This document shows positions 52,125 through 59,618 of a stretch of DNA of 64,000 bases, piece after piece (within the stretch, counting starts at the first letter, position 1; every line of letters starts with the position of its first letter). The notes under the pieces were generated by a model. That model did not search any database. It had not been told where the DNA came from and worked only from the letters and a program-made list of their open reading frames with translations. Location: positions 216,239-280,238 of the forward strand of contig BOKF01000008.1 in the NCBI GenBank assembly GCA_016860845.1. Reading direction: 5' to 3'. The DNA is from Chloroflexota bacterium. GTDB lineage: Bacteria; Chloroflexota; Anaerolineae; 4572-78; J111. The translations under genes and the position numbers were made by a program.

Positions 52125-52437
52125 GAATTGTTTTGTAAGGGCTACACCCCATCAGGCAAGTCCTGGCGCTTCTCGTCTGAAGATGCCATCACTTGCTGGG
52201 GGGGAGTATAGGTGAGGAGTAGCCGGTCATTTGCCACGATAAATTTGCACTAAGTTAAGCGATGAACCGTGCGTGCTGATTTGTGGCTAATGTGTCATGT
52301 TTCTCCAAAATCTATGTATGCCCCCGAGTGTCGTGTTAAATAAATAATTGAGATAGCGTGCCTTTTTTTAGCCAGCGTTTTGCAAGATTTTGCGGTTGAA
52401 AATCACCTTGTTTTGCGAATATTCTCATTAAATCTGA
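52125..52437. other. region between the peptide frame and the nucleotidyltransferase
   Basis: 313 bp. The first 87 nt are the in-frame continuation of the peptide frame. The rest is AT-rich with no gene seen. Confidence 0.4.
52147..52204. repeat. imperfect inverted repeat over the core-like segment
   Basis: CCCCATCAGGCAAGT and ACTTGCTGGGGGG pair around ~29 nt. It coincides with the core-like codons after the TAA, so it may be an RNA structure or a chance result of the coding bias. Confidence 0.4.
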
Positions 52438-53640
52438 TTGTACTCAAATTTTCCGATTTTGGCAACTTTGGCGTATTCGGATACCAATTCAATTCAGCAA
52501 ATCATCAATTATCTTGCAGTTTCACCTTCTCCAGCTTGGCTCGAGGCGATGAGTAAGGATGATTGGGAAGAGCTGGCTGTAACTGCCATTGCGCTGGGGT
52601 TGGCTCCGCTGCTGCACTGGCATCTTACCCAGGCTCAAGTAGAACCGCCGCCGCTGACGATGGCCAAGTTGGCAGTTACCCGGCAAGCGCACGCAAAACG
52701 GAACGAGGCAATCGGCCACCAGCTTGCTGAACTTCTGGGCGCGTTTGCCCAACAAAAAATTGATGTGCTGGTTCTAAAAGGCGCTCTGTTGGCGGTCACT
52801 GTCTACCCCGATCCGGCCCTGCGCCCCATGAATGATATTGATCTGTTGTTTCGGGTTGAAGATTTGCCCAGGGTTGGGACTGTTTTGGAAAGTTTAGGTT
52901 ATGTGGGGAAGCACAAAAGCGCTGAACAGGGGCCAGGGATTACCAAACATCTCAGTACCTATCGCCGGGCAGGCAATCCGGGGGACACGCCCAATCCTTA
53001 CCTGAGCACCGGCGGGGACCGGATGGTTGAACCTCATGGCTCGCTTGAAGAGTCCTGGTTCGGCCTCAAGGTGGATATTACCCCCGGTGTTTGGGCGCGG
53101 GCTGTGCCTATTTCGCTGTCCGGCCAACCGGCTTACCGGCTCTCAACCAGCGATATGCTGCTGCACCTGACCGTGCATGCCGCCTTTCATGTGGTTATGG
53201 GGGCTTCGGTTTTTGTCCAGCTTTATGATATTGGGCGGGTTGTTGAAACTTATTCAGCCGAGTTGAATTGGATCGAAGTTTTAAGCTTGACTTACCAGGC
53301 CAACGCTCAGCCGTTTATCTACGCTGGTCTCTATTGGGCCAGGATGCTCTATCAAGCAGCGATTCCCGATTCGCCGTTGATTGCCCTGGAAAGAGACTGT
53401 TCCCCAGGCTTGGTGGCTTATGTCAAGGCGCTGGACGCTCCGGGCATTCTCAAGCGCACCCAGCACCCGCCGCTGACCACGCTGGCTCAGCGCTTGCGGC
53501 GCGGCCTGGTAGACCGGCAAGAGGCAGCGCGCTGGGCTGCTTCGCTGAGTCAAAAATGGCAGATTTGGCAGACAGCCCTGGCTTTTTATCGAACCGATAC
53601 TGCTAGCCTATTAAAAAAGGAACTCAAAGCGCGCGGGTGA
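52438..53640 (+). CDS. nucleotidyltransferase-family protein (NTP_transf_5, PF14907 type)
   Basis: 400 aa from a TTG at 52438; a downstream ATG at 52549 would cut into the first helices. The domain has the family layout: helical N-terminus (WEELAVTAIALGLAPLLHWH), then VLVLKGALLAVTVYPDPALR and PMNDIDLLFRVEDL with the Asp-x-Asp metal pair, and later KVDITPGVWARAVPI with a third Asp, HLTVHAAFHV. Such proteins recur beside lasso-peptide genes (paeninodin type), where they are thought to modify the peptide. The next gene starts inside its stop (GTGA overlap), linking it to the glycosyltransferases. Confidence 0.8.
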   Translation: MYSNFPILATLAYSDTNSIQQIINYLAVSPSPAWLEAMSKDDWEELAVTAIALGLAPLLHWHLTQAQVEPPPLTMAKLAVTRQAHAKRNEAIGHQLAELLGAFAQQKIDVLVLKGALLAVTVYPDPALRPMNDIDLLFRVEDLPRVGTVLESLGYVGKHKSAEQGPGITKHLSTYRRAGNPGDTPNPYLSTGGDRMVEPHGSLEESWFGLKVDITPGVWARAVPISLSGQPAYRLSTSDMLLHLTVHAAFHVVMGASVFVQLYDIGRVVETYSAELNWIEVLSLTYQANAQPFIYAGLYWARMLYQAAIPDSPLIALERDCSPGLVAYVKALDAPGILKRTQHPPLTTLAQRLRRGLVDRQEAARWAASLSQKWQIWQTALAFYRTDTASLLKKELKARG

Positions 53641-54905
53641 TTCGCCGATTTTTAACCCTGGCTTCGTGGCTAACAGCCGGCGTTTTGCTAATTTTTACAG
53701 TCAGGCGCTGGCTTTTTATTTTGGCCGCCTTGCCGGCTACCATCCCCTTCGGCACTCCCTTCGGCACTCCCTTCGGTCGCAGGGCAGACCGCCGCCCCCC
53801 GACTGCCGATGGGGTGTTATCTGCTCATAATAGGCTCTCGGACCTACCGGCGCTGCTGCTGCTGGCTCCTATTCGCAATGAGGCCGAAACGCTGCCGGGG
53901 CTTTTGGCAACGCTGGCGGCCCTGGATTACCCGGCCGATAAGCTGACCGGCGTCTTAATCAATGATGGCTCGACGGACGAGAGTGAGAAGATTATCGAAA
54001 GTTGGATAAAGGGAAGAGATAACTGGCGCTTGCTTTCGTTAGCGCAAAATGTGGGCAAAGCCCAGGGGTTGAACTCGGCCCTGGCCGCCTTTCCGCAAGG
54101 TGAAATTGTGGCTGTCTACGATGCCGATGAGCGCCCGCAGCCCCCAGCCCTACGCTACCTTGTCTCCCCTTTTTCCGGCGAAAAAATAGGCGGTGTGACC
54201 GGCCGCCGCGCTGTGAGCAATCCTTTGGTTAGTCCAGCCGCCAGTTACACTACTTTTGAGGGGCTGGTCCACCAGTGGGTGACGCTGCGGGCCAAAGACA
54301 GGTTGAATTTAGCCCCGGCGATCCTGGGGGCCAATTGCGCCTATCGCCGCACGGCGCTGGCCGAGGTGGGCAACTTTGAACCCGGCGCCTTGCTGGAGGA
54401 TAGCGATCTGACCTTGAAGCTGGCTCGCGCCGGGTGGACCATCCGCTTCGAGCCGAGAGCTGTCAGCTATCACCGCGTCCCACAGACCCTGGCCGGGTAT
54501 TGGCGGCAGCACACCCGTTGGGCCAGAGGCTTCAATGAAGTTGCCAAAAATCAGGCGCGCTCGACCCTGGCCGGTCCGCAGTTGTCCTGGCCGCTGCGCC
54601 TGGAATTACTGGCTTTTTCGCTGGGCTACCTGGACCGCCTGGCCCTGTTAGCGGGGGTCGGTTTGGCTCTGCTCCACCCTCAGCGGCGAAAGTTTTTGCT
54701 GACCGTGGTCGCAGCCAGCCTGCTGACCCCTCTTTTTCAAATTATGGCCGCCCTCACCATTGGGCGAGAGCCGGCGGCGATGTGGCTGAGAATTATCTGG
54801 CTGCCCTTCTTTTTTGGGGTAGATATGGCGATGGCGGCGGCGGGCATGTGGCAAACATTGAAACAATCGCCCCAAATTTGGGAAGAACGACGGGTAAGAA
54901 AGTAA
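53637..54905 (+). CDS. family 2 glycosyltransferase with membrane segments
   Basis: GTG start overlapping the previous stop by 4 nt. 422 aa: one N-terminal TM helix, GT-A domain with LLAPIRNEAETLPGLLATLA, LINDGSTDESEKI, VYDADERPQPPALR (DxD), ALLEDSDLTLKLARAGW and the processive-type QHTRWARGF (QxxRW-like). C-terminal TM helices follow. A QxxRW motif is typical of polysaccharide-elongating enzymes. Residues about 39-51 are an IPFGTPFGTPFG array made by the CCCTTCGGCACT tandem repeat (53743-53780). Confidence 0.88.
   Translation: MIRRFLTLASWLTAGVLLIFTVRRWLFILAALPATIPFGTPFGTPFGRRADRRPPTADGVLSAHNRLSDLPALLLLAPIRNEAETLPGLLATLAALDYPADKLTGVLINDGSTDESEKIIESWIKGRDNWRLLSLAQNVGKAQGLNSALAAFPQGEIVAVYDADERPQPPALRYLVSPFSGEKIGGVTGRRAVSNPLVSPAASYTTFEGLVHQWVTLRAKDRLNLAPAILGANCAYRRTALAEVGNFEPGALLEDSDLTLKLARAGWTIRFEPRAVSYHRVPQTLAGYWRQHTRWARGFNEVAKNQARSTLAGPQLSWPLRLELLAFSLGYLDRLALLAGVGLALLHPQRRKFLLTVVAASLLTPLFQIMAALTIGREPAAMWLRIIWLPFFFGVDMAMAAAGMWQTLKQSPQIWEERRVRK
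53743..53780. repeat. in-frame 12-bp tandem repeat CCCTTCGGCACT
   Basis: Three direct copies give IPFGTPFGTPFG in the linker after the first TM helix of the GT2. The 12-bp unit keeps frame. Confidence 0.85.
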
Positions 54906-54946
54906 GACTTGGTCCAAATGAATGGCATGATAATAGCTAATTTTAG

Positions 54947-55010
54947 CCGGGATTAGGAGATTAGGAGATTTTTACTTTTTGTTTTATCCCCAAATCCCCC
55001 AATCCCGGCC
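54947..55010. repeat. dyad family GGGATTGGGGGATTAGGAG, copy 2
   Basis: Left arm CCGGGATTAGGAGATTAGGA, T-rich loop TTTTTACTTTTTGTTTTA, right arm TCCCCAAATCCCCCAATCCC. It matches 28197-28259 in arms and loop and lies between two GT2 genes. Confidence 0.8.
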
Positions 55011-55043
55011 AAATCGTCTTTCTAAAAAGTTTAGTTCGAGTAT

Positions 55044-56093
55044 ATGACTCACTCACCTTTATTTTCTATCGTTATCCCCGTTTATAACGGCGGCGACATG
55101 TTCAAGCGCTGCTTGCGGGCCGTGCGCCAATCCACGTTTACCGACTGGGAACTGGTGGTAGTGGATGACGGCTCAAGCGATGGTTCTGACGGCCTGGCCG
55201 AGCAGTCTGGGGCGCGGGTCCTCAGAACAAAAGGGCGCTTAGGCCCGGCGGCGGCTCGCAACCTGGGCGCTCAGGCAGCGCGGGGACACTATCTCTATTT
55301 TATAGACGCCGATTGCGAGCTGCACCCCGATACGCTGACAAATATTGCCCAGGTTTTCCAGGCCGATCCTGGCCTCGATGCCCTGTTTGGCTCCTACGAC
55401 GATGCCCCCGGTGCGGTCAACTTCATCGCTCAATACAAAAACCTGTTCCACCATTATGTTCACCAGATCAGCAGCGCCGCAGCCTCGACGTTTTGGACGG
55501 GCTGCGGCGCCATCAGGCGGTCGCAGTTTTTGGCCCTGGGCGGTTTCGATTTGCAGCGTTACCGGCGTCCGGCTATCGAAGACATTGACCTGGGCTTCCG
55601 GCTCAAGCAGGCCGGGGGAAGGATTCGCCTGGCCAAACATGTCCAGGTGAAACACCTCAAAGCCTGGACCTTCGTCAGCCTGCTGAAATCCGACATCCTT
55701 GACCGGGGTATTCCCTGGACCCGCCTGATCTTACGCGACAAGGCTTTTACCAGCGACCTTAATTTGCAGACGCACAACCGGGTCAGTGTGGTCGCCGTGT
55801 ATGGGCTGCTCCTGGCCCTGGCGGTCAGCCTTTTTCAACCCCAGGCCCTCCTGGTGGCCCTCGGCCTGGCGGCGCTTTTGCTGTGGCTGAATCTAAGCCT
55901 GTATCGTTTCTTCTATCAAAAACGGGGCCTTGTCTTCACTTTACGGGTTATTCCGCTGCATTGGCTCTATTATCTGTATAACGCCGTTTCCTTTGGCTGC
56001 GGGACGCTGCTTTATTGGCACGAACAATTGAAAGCCGAGGCAATTGCCCCACCCAACCCTTTGGTTGACGGTATCGAAACCGATGGAAATTGA
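55044..56093 (+). CDS. family 2 glycosyltransferase
   Basis: 349 aa. GT-A domain: FSIVIPVYNGGDMFKRCLRA, VVDDGSSDGSDG, GPAAARNLGAQ, FIDADCELHPDTL (DxD), TGCGAIRRSQFLALGGFD, PAIEDIDLGFRLKQAGG. Two or three C-terminal TM helices (about 245-300). It is likely a polysaccharide-chain transferase. Its end overlaps the next gene by 11 nt. Confidence 0.9.
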   Translation: MTHSPLFSIVIPVYNGGDMFKRCLRAVRQSTFTDWELVVVDDGSSDGSDGLAEQSGARVLRTKGRLGPAAARNLGAQAARGHYLYFIDADCELHPDTLTNIAQVFQADPGLDALFGSYDDAPGAVNFIAQYKNLFHHYVHQISSAAASTFWTGCGAIRRSQFLALGGFDLQRYRRPAIEDIDLGFRLKQAGGRIRLAKHVQVKHLKAWTFVSLLKSDILDRGIPWTRLILRDKAFTSDLNLQTHNRVSVVAVYGLLLALAVSLFQPQALLVALGLAALLLWLNLSLYRFFYQKRGLVFTLRVIPLHWLYYLYNAVSFGCGTLLYWHEQLKAEAIAPPNPLVDGIETDGN

Positions 56094-58545
56094 AATCGCC
56101 AGATCGGCGACAGCGCTCTGGCAAGAAACCAAAATCCAAAACTTAATATCCAAAATCCAAAATCCTTCCTGGGCTGTTTGGGTTGGCGCATTTATCCTGA
56201 CCGTCTACCTGGGATTGCTGCCCTTTGTCGCACGCACCTGGCGAGCCACCGGCGACGAGCCGCACTACCTGTTAACCGCCCACTCGCTGGTGCATGATGG
56301 GGATTTTGACTTGGCCAACAACTACGCCCAGCTCGATTACCTGAATTTTTATTTCAGCAAGGACATCACCCCCCAAATCCGGCTTGGCCCCTCTGGCCAG
56401 CAGATTTTGGACCACCAATTGGCCCTGCCGGTGCTGATTGCGCCGGCCTATGCCCTAGCCGGCCGGGAGGGAGTGCTGCTGTTTCAGGCTCTGCTCGGGG
56501 CGCTGCTGGCCGCCCTGACCTTCAAACTGGCCTGGCTGGTCAGCCAGGATAAATTTGCCTCGCTGCTGGCCACGCTGTTTGTGGCGTTGAGTCCGCCCCT
56601 GTTGATGTATAACTATCTGGTTTATCCCGAACTGCTCGGCGCTGTGCTGGCCACCCTGGTGTTGTACTATGCCGTCAGCCAGGGCCGGGCCACGCCGGCT
56701 TCTTTTGTTTTGATCCTTTTCTCCCTCGTGACCTTGCCCTGGCTCAATCGCCGCTTTGTACCGCTGGCGATCCTGCTGGCGTTGTTGATTGCCTGGGCCT
56801 GGCGGGGAAAGTTGGAAGGATGGGGGGATGGAAGGTCGGAGGGTCGGCCTTTCCTTCAGCCGCTACGGAGCACAACCCAACGCTTCGCTTCTTCGCCGTT
56901 TCACTTCTTCGCCTCGCCTCTCTTCCTCCTGGGGGCGACGGCGCTGTCCATCGGGTTGCTCTTATGGTTTAACAGCCAGCTCATCGAGGTGGGCCAGGCC
57001 GATATTACCGCCCCAACGATAACTTCATTATTTTGGGACCGCGTTGGGCGCGGCCTGATGGGCTGGTTGGTAGACCAGCAGCGGGGGCTGTTTATTTTTG
57101 CGCCCATTTACATTTTTGCGCTGTGGGGCATGCCGTTTTTGTTAAACGACAGCCTGCGTCGGCGTCAGCGGCACTGGTTTGTTGTTCTCCCAATTTTGCT
57201 TTCCCTGGCGGTGACGGCTGTCGCCGGTGGCTTCTGGATTGCCTGGGAGCTGGGACCGAGGTTCTTAGTGGTCGCATTGCCGGGGGTGGCCCCCTTGCTG
57301 GCTCTGGCCTGGCGAAGTTACAGCCGTCAAAAGGTGTGGCGGGGCCTGGCCTGGCTGCTCTTCGGGCTGAGTTTGGCTAACACCCTGGTCATTCTCCAAA
57401 ACCCCGAATTGCCTTACAAGTCATCCTTGCCTCTCTATTACGCCGAAAAATTGGGTCTCCCGCTGGCCGAGTGGCTGCCCGACCTGGCCGCATATGAACG
57501 CCTCGGGCCGGCCACTGCATCAATCTCGACCGAGGCTCAGGTTGTTGACGAGAACGGAGAAATGACTTGGCTGGCGCAGCCCGGTAGTCCTGTCAGCATC
57601 ATCCGCTCCGGCCCCTTGCCTGACCTCTCCTTTGGCCATTACCACCTGGCCTGGCAACTGCGCACCGATCCAGGTGTCGCGCCTGATACGGAATTGGTCC
57701 GCCTCTCTCTCAAAACATCTGGAGGAGGCCAGGTTTTTAATAGAATTATCGCTGCCGCCGATTTGCCCGCCGACGGCAGCTACGGCCGGGTCAGCTATTC
57801 CTGGCTCAATCCCAACGTTGACCGCTGGCGCACGCCGCTTGTGCTTAACGCCGTCAGCAGCGGTGAGGCCAGGATTTGGGCTAAAGATATCCTTTTTACT
57901 CCCGATCCTTTCTACGGCTGGGTCTGGCCTTACCTCCTCCTGGCGATTTTGCTGGCGGCGGCCTGGCTGGCCTGGTTTCGTAGCCACCCCAAAACCGTGC
58001 CGCTGGCTTTGAAGCAGGAGCAGGTCAACCGAGGGGGAGGGGTGGCAGTGGCCTTATGGGGCTTGACCCTGATTTTGCCTGTGGCTGCTGGGGGTTGGCT
58101 GGTCTATCAGCAACAGCAAACCGGCCAGACTTATACCGCCGTTGAGCTGAGTCACCTGGCGGGGCGGGAGGTGGCTGATCCGCAGGCCGCTGGCGGCCAG
58201 GCCTGGCTGGTTGACCCCCTGGTTGACCCGCCCCAGAAGGCCATTTATGGCCCGTTCGAGATTCTTGATGCTGGCCGCTATAGGGTCGCCTTTCGCCTGA
58301 AACTGCCCCAGGCGGCAACGACGGGCCAGGATTTAGCTCGCCTGGAAGTGGCGGCCACGGCCAACTACGACCAGCTCATCGCCCAACCCCTCCGCGCCGA
58401 GCACTTCGCCAGGCCGAATGTATACCACGATTTCGTTTTGACCATCGCCAACCCACGCCGCCAGGCTTTGAGCTTTGAAGTTTACTATCTGGGCGTGTCG
58501 CCCTTGTTGATTGACCGGGTGACGATTAGCAAAGTGGCCGAGTGA
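56083..58545 (+). CDS. large GT-C-like membrane protein
   Basis: Start at ATG 56083, overlapping the previous stop; an earlier ATG at 56044 is possible. ~820 aa: first TM helix, RATGDEPHYLLTAHSLVHDG, about ten TM helices, HQLALPVLIAPAYALAG, then a long extracytoplasmic C-terminus with beta-rich segments (GPFEILDAGRYRVAFRLKLP). This resembles the DUF2142/ArnT-like proteins at 28-33 kb. Repeats at 56130-56166 and 56811-56930 lie in loops. Confidence 0.8.
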   Translation: MEIEIARSATALWQETKIQNLISKIQNPSWAVWVGAFILTVYLGLLPFVARTWRATGDEPHYLLTAHSLVHDGDFDLANNYAQLDYLNFYFSKDITPQIRLGPSGQQILDHQLALPVLIAPAYALAGREGVLLFQALLGALLAALTFKLAWLVSQDKFASLLATLFVALSPPLLMYNYLVYPELLGAVLATLVLYYAVSQGRATPASFVLILFSLVTLPWLNRRFVPLAILLALLIAWAWRGKLEGWGDGRSEGRPFLQPLRSTTQRFASSPFHFFASPLFLLGATALSIGLLLWFNSQLIEVGQADITAPTITSLFWDRVGRGLMGWLVDQQRGLFIFAPIYIFALWGMPFLLNDSLRRRQRHWFVVLPILLSLAVTAVAGGFWIAWELGPRFLVVALPGVAPLLALAWRSYSRQKVWRGLAWLLFGLSLANTLVILQNPELPYKSSLPLYYAEKLGLPLAEWLPDLAAYERLGPATASISTEAQVVDENGEMTWLAQPGSPVSIIRSGPLPDLSFGHYHLAWQLRTDPGVAPDTELVRLSLKTSGGGQVFNRIIAAADLPADGSYGRVSYSWLNPNVDRWRTPLVLNAVSSGEARIWAKDILFTPDPFYGWVWPYLLLAILLAAAWLAWFRSHPKTVPLALKQEQVNRGGGVAVALWGLTLILPVAAGGWLVYQQQQTGQTYTAVELSHLAGREVADPQAAGGQAWLVDPLVDPPQKAIYGPFEILDAGRYRVAFRLKLPQAATTGQDLARLEVAATANYDQLIAQPLRAEHFARPNVYHDFVLTIANPRRQALSFEVYYLGVSPLLIDRVTISKVAE
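56130..56166. repeat. in-frame CAAAATC tandem repeat
   Basis: AAAATCCAAAACTTAATATC and CAAAATCCAAAATCC encode KIQNLISKIQN at the N-terminus. A related AAATCGAAAATCC array sits in frame at 61219-61282 (RNRKSCQRHASEIENPKS). Confidence 0.7.
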
Positions 58546-58578
58546 CGAAGACATTGCCGTCGAGAAGGAAGGCCGGCT

Positions 58579-59493
58579 ATGCAAAACCTGTATTCGGAGG
58601 TAGCACACCGTGAGTGGAATCAGGCCCGCCGTAAGGCCCTGTGGCTGCAGCTCCGCTCCAGCCTGAGCAGCAAAAAGATTGATTTAATTGACTTTGACCA
58701 ACTCTCCCAACGATTCGACCTGGGGAACGCCGCTTATCAGGGAGTCCAGAAAATTCCGGTTGCTAAAATTATGGGCAGCGTCGGGCGTTACCATGATTTT
58801 GTCCAGGCCTTTTTGCCCACCACCGAGAATATGCGCCAGCGCTGGGAGAAAATTGCCACCCTTTATCTCGACCCCTCCAGCCGGGGCCTGCCTCCCATTG
58901 AAGTCTATCAGGTCGGCGACAGTTATTTTGTCTCCGATGGCAATCACCGGGTTTCGGTTGCCCGGCAACTCGGCTTGAAAGAGCTTGAGGCGCATGTTTG
59001 GGAGTACCCTCAGCCCGTGGCTGGACTGGCTCCGGGCGTGGATATTGACAGCCTGTTGATTGAGGCGGAGCGGCGTGAATTTTTAGAGAAAACGCGTTTG
59101 GATGAACTGCGGCCCGGCCATAATATTCGCCTGACGGCGCCGGGCGGTTATCCGGAGATGTTAAACCAGATAGCCCATTACCAACAGGTTCTCAGCTTGA
59201 TTGACGAGACTGAGATACCTTATGAACAGGCGGTGACGGCCTGGCATGACATGATCTATAAGTCCACCGTGCTGCTCATTGAAAATGCCGGGGTTCTGAA
59301 CGTCTTTCCCCACCGCACCGCCGCCGACTTTTTCATCTGGGCCAGGCAGCACCATCGCGAATTGGAAGAACAGTACGGCCAGGCTGTCCTGATGGCAGAT
59401 GCGGTTAATGATATCGGGAAACAAAAGCGTTCCCCGGCCGTCATTCGCTTCTGGCGCAGCTTTTGGGGTGGGCTGAAACGCCGCCTCGGTTGA
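58579..59493 (+). CDS. ParB-like N-terminal-domain protein
   Basis: 304 aa. The ParB/sulfiredoxin-like signature DGNHRVSVARQLGLKELEAH is at about 115-135, with RGLPPIEVYQVGDSYFVSDG before it. The rest is helical and charged and unlike chromosome-partition ParB. Such domains can bind nucleotide or DNA; here, within a polysaccharide block, a regulatory or kinase-like role is possible. SD present at about 58567. Confidence 0.7.
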   Translation: MQNLYSEVAHREWNQARRKALWLQLRSSLSSKKIDLIDFDQLSQRFDLGNAAYQGVQKIPVAKIMGSVGRYHDFVQAFLPTTENMRQRWEKIATLYLDPSSRGLPPIEVYQVGDSYFVSDGNHRVSVARQLGLKELEAHVWEYPQPVAGLAPGVDIDSLLIEAERREFLEKTRLDELRPGHNIRLTAPGGYPEMLNQIAHYQQVLSLIDETEIPYEQAVTAWHDMIYKSTVLLIENAGVLNVFPHRTAADFFIWARQHHRELEEQYGQAVLMADAVNDIGKQKRSPAVIRFWRSFWGGLKRRLG

Positions 59494-59503
59494 TCTTGGG
59501 GTA

Positions 59504-59580
59504 AGGTGACAGGCACTTTTTCCTTTTAGCAGGACGATCGAGAACAGCGAAGCTTAGAGCTAACCAAGTGCCTGTCACCT
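59504..59580. repeat. dyad family GGTGACTGGCACTT, copy 2
   Basis: Perfect 15-bp arms AGGTGACAGGCACTT/AAGTGCCTGTCACCT around ~47 nt. One position in each arm (C to A and its complement) differs from 42081-42162, so the pairing is preserved. Confidence 0.8.
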
Positions 59581-59618
59581 TTAGCTTATTACAACTTTAA
59601 TATATTTGAGAGGTTCTG

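Noticed and set aside
52147..52204. Intrinsic terminator for the peptide frame
   Set aside because: The stem is imperfect and no T-run follows; it coincides with an open codon frame.
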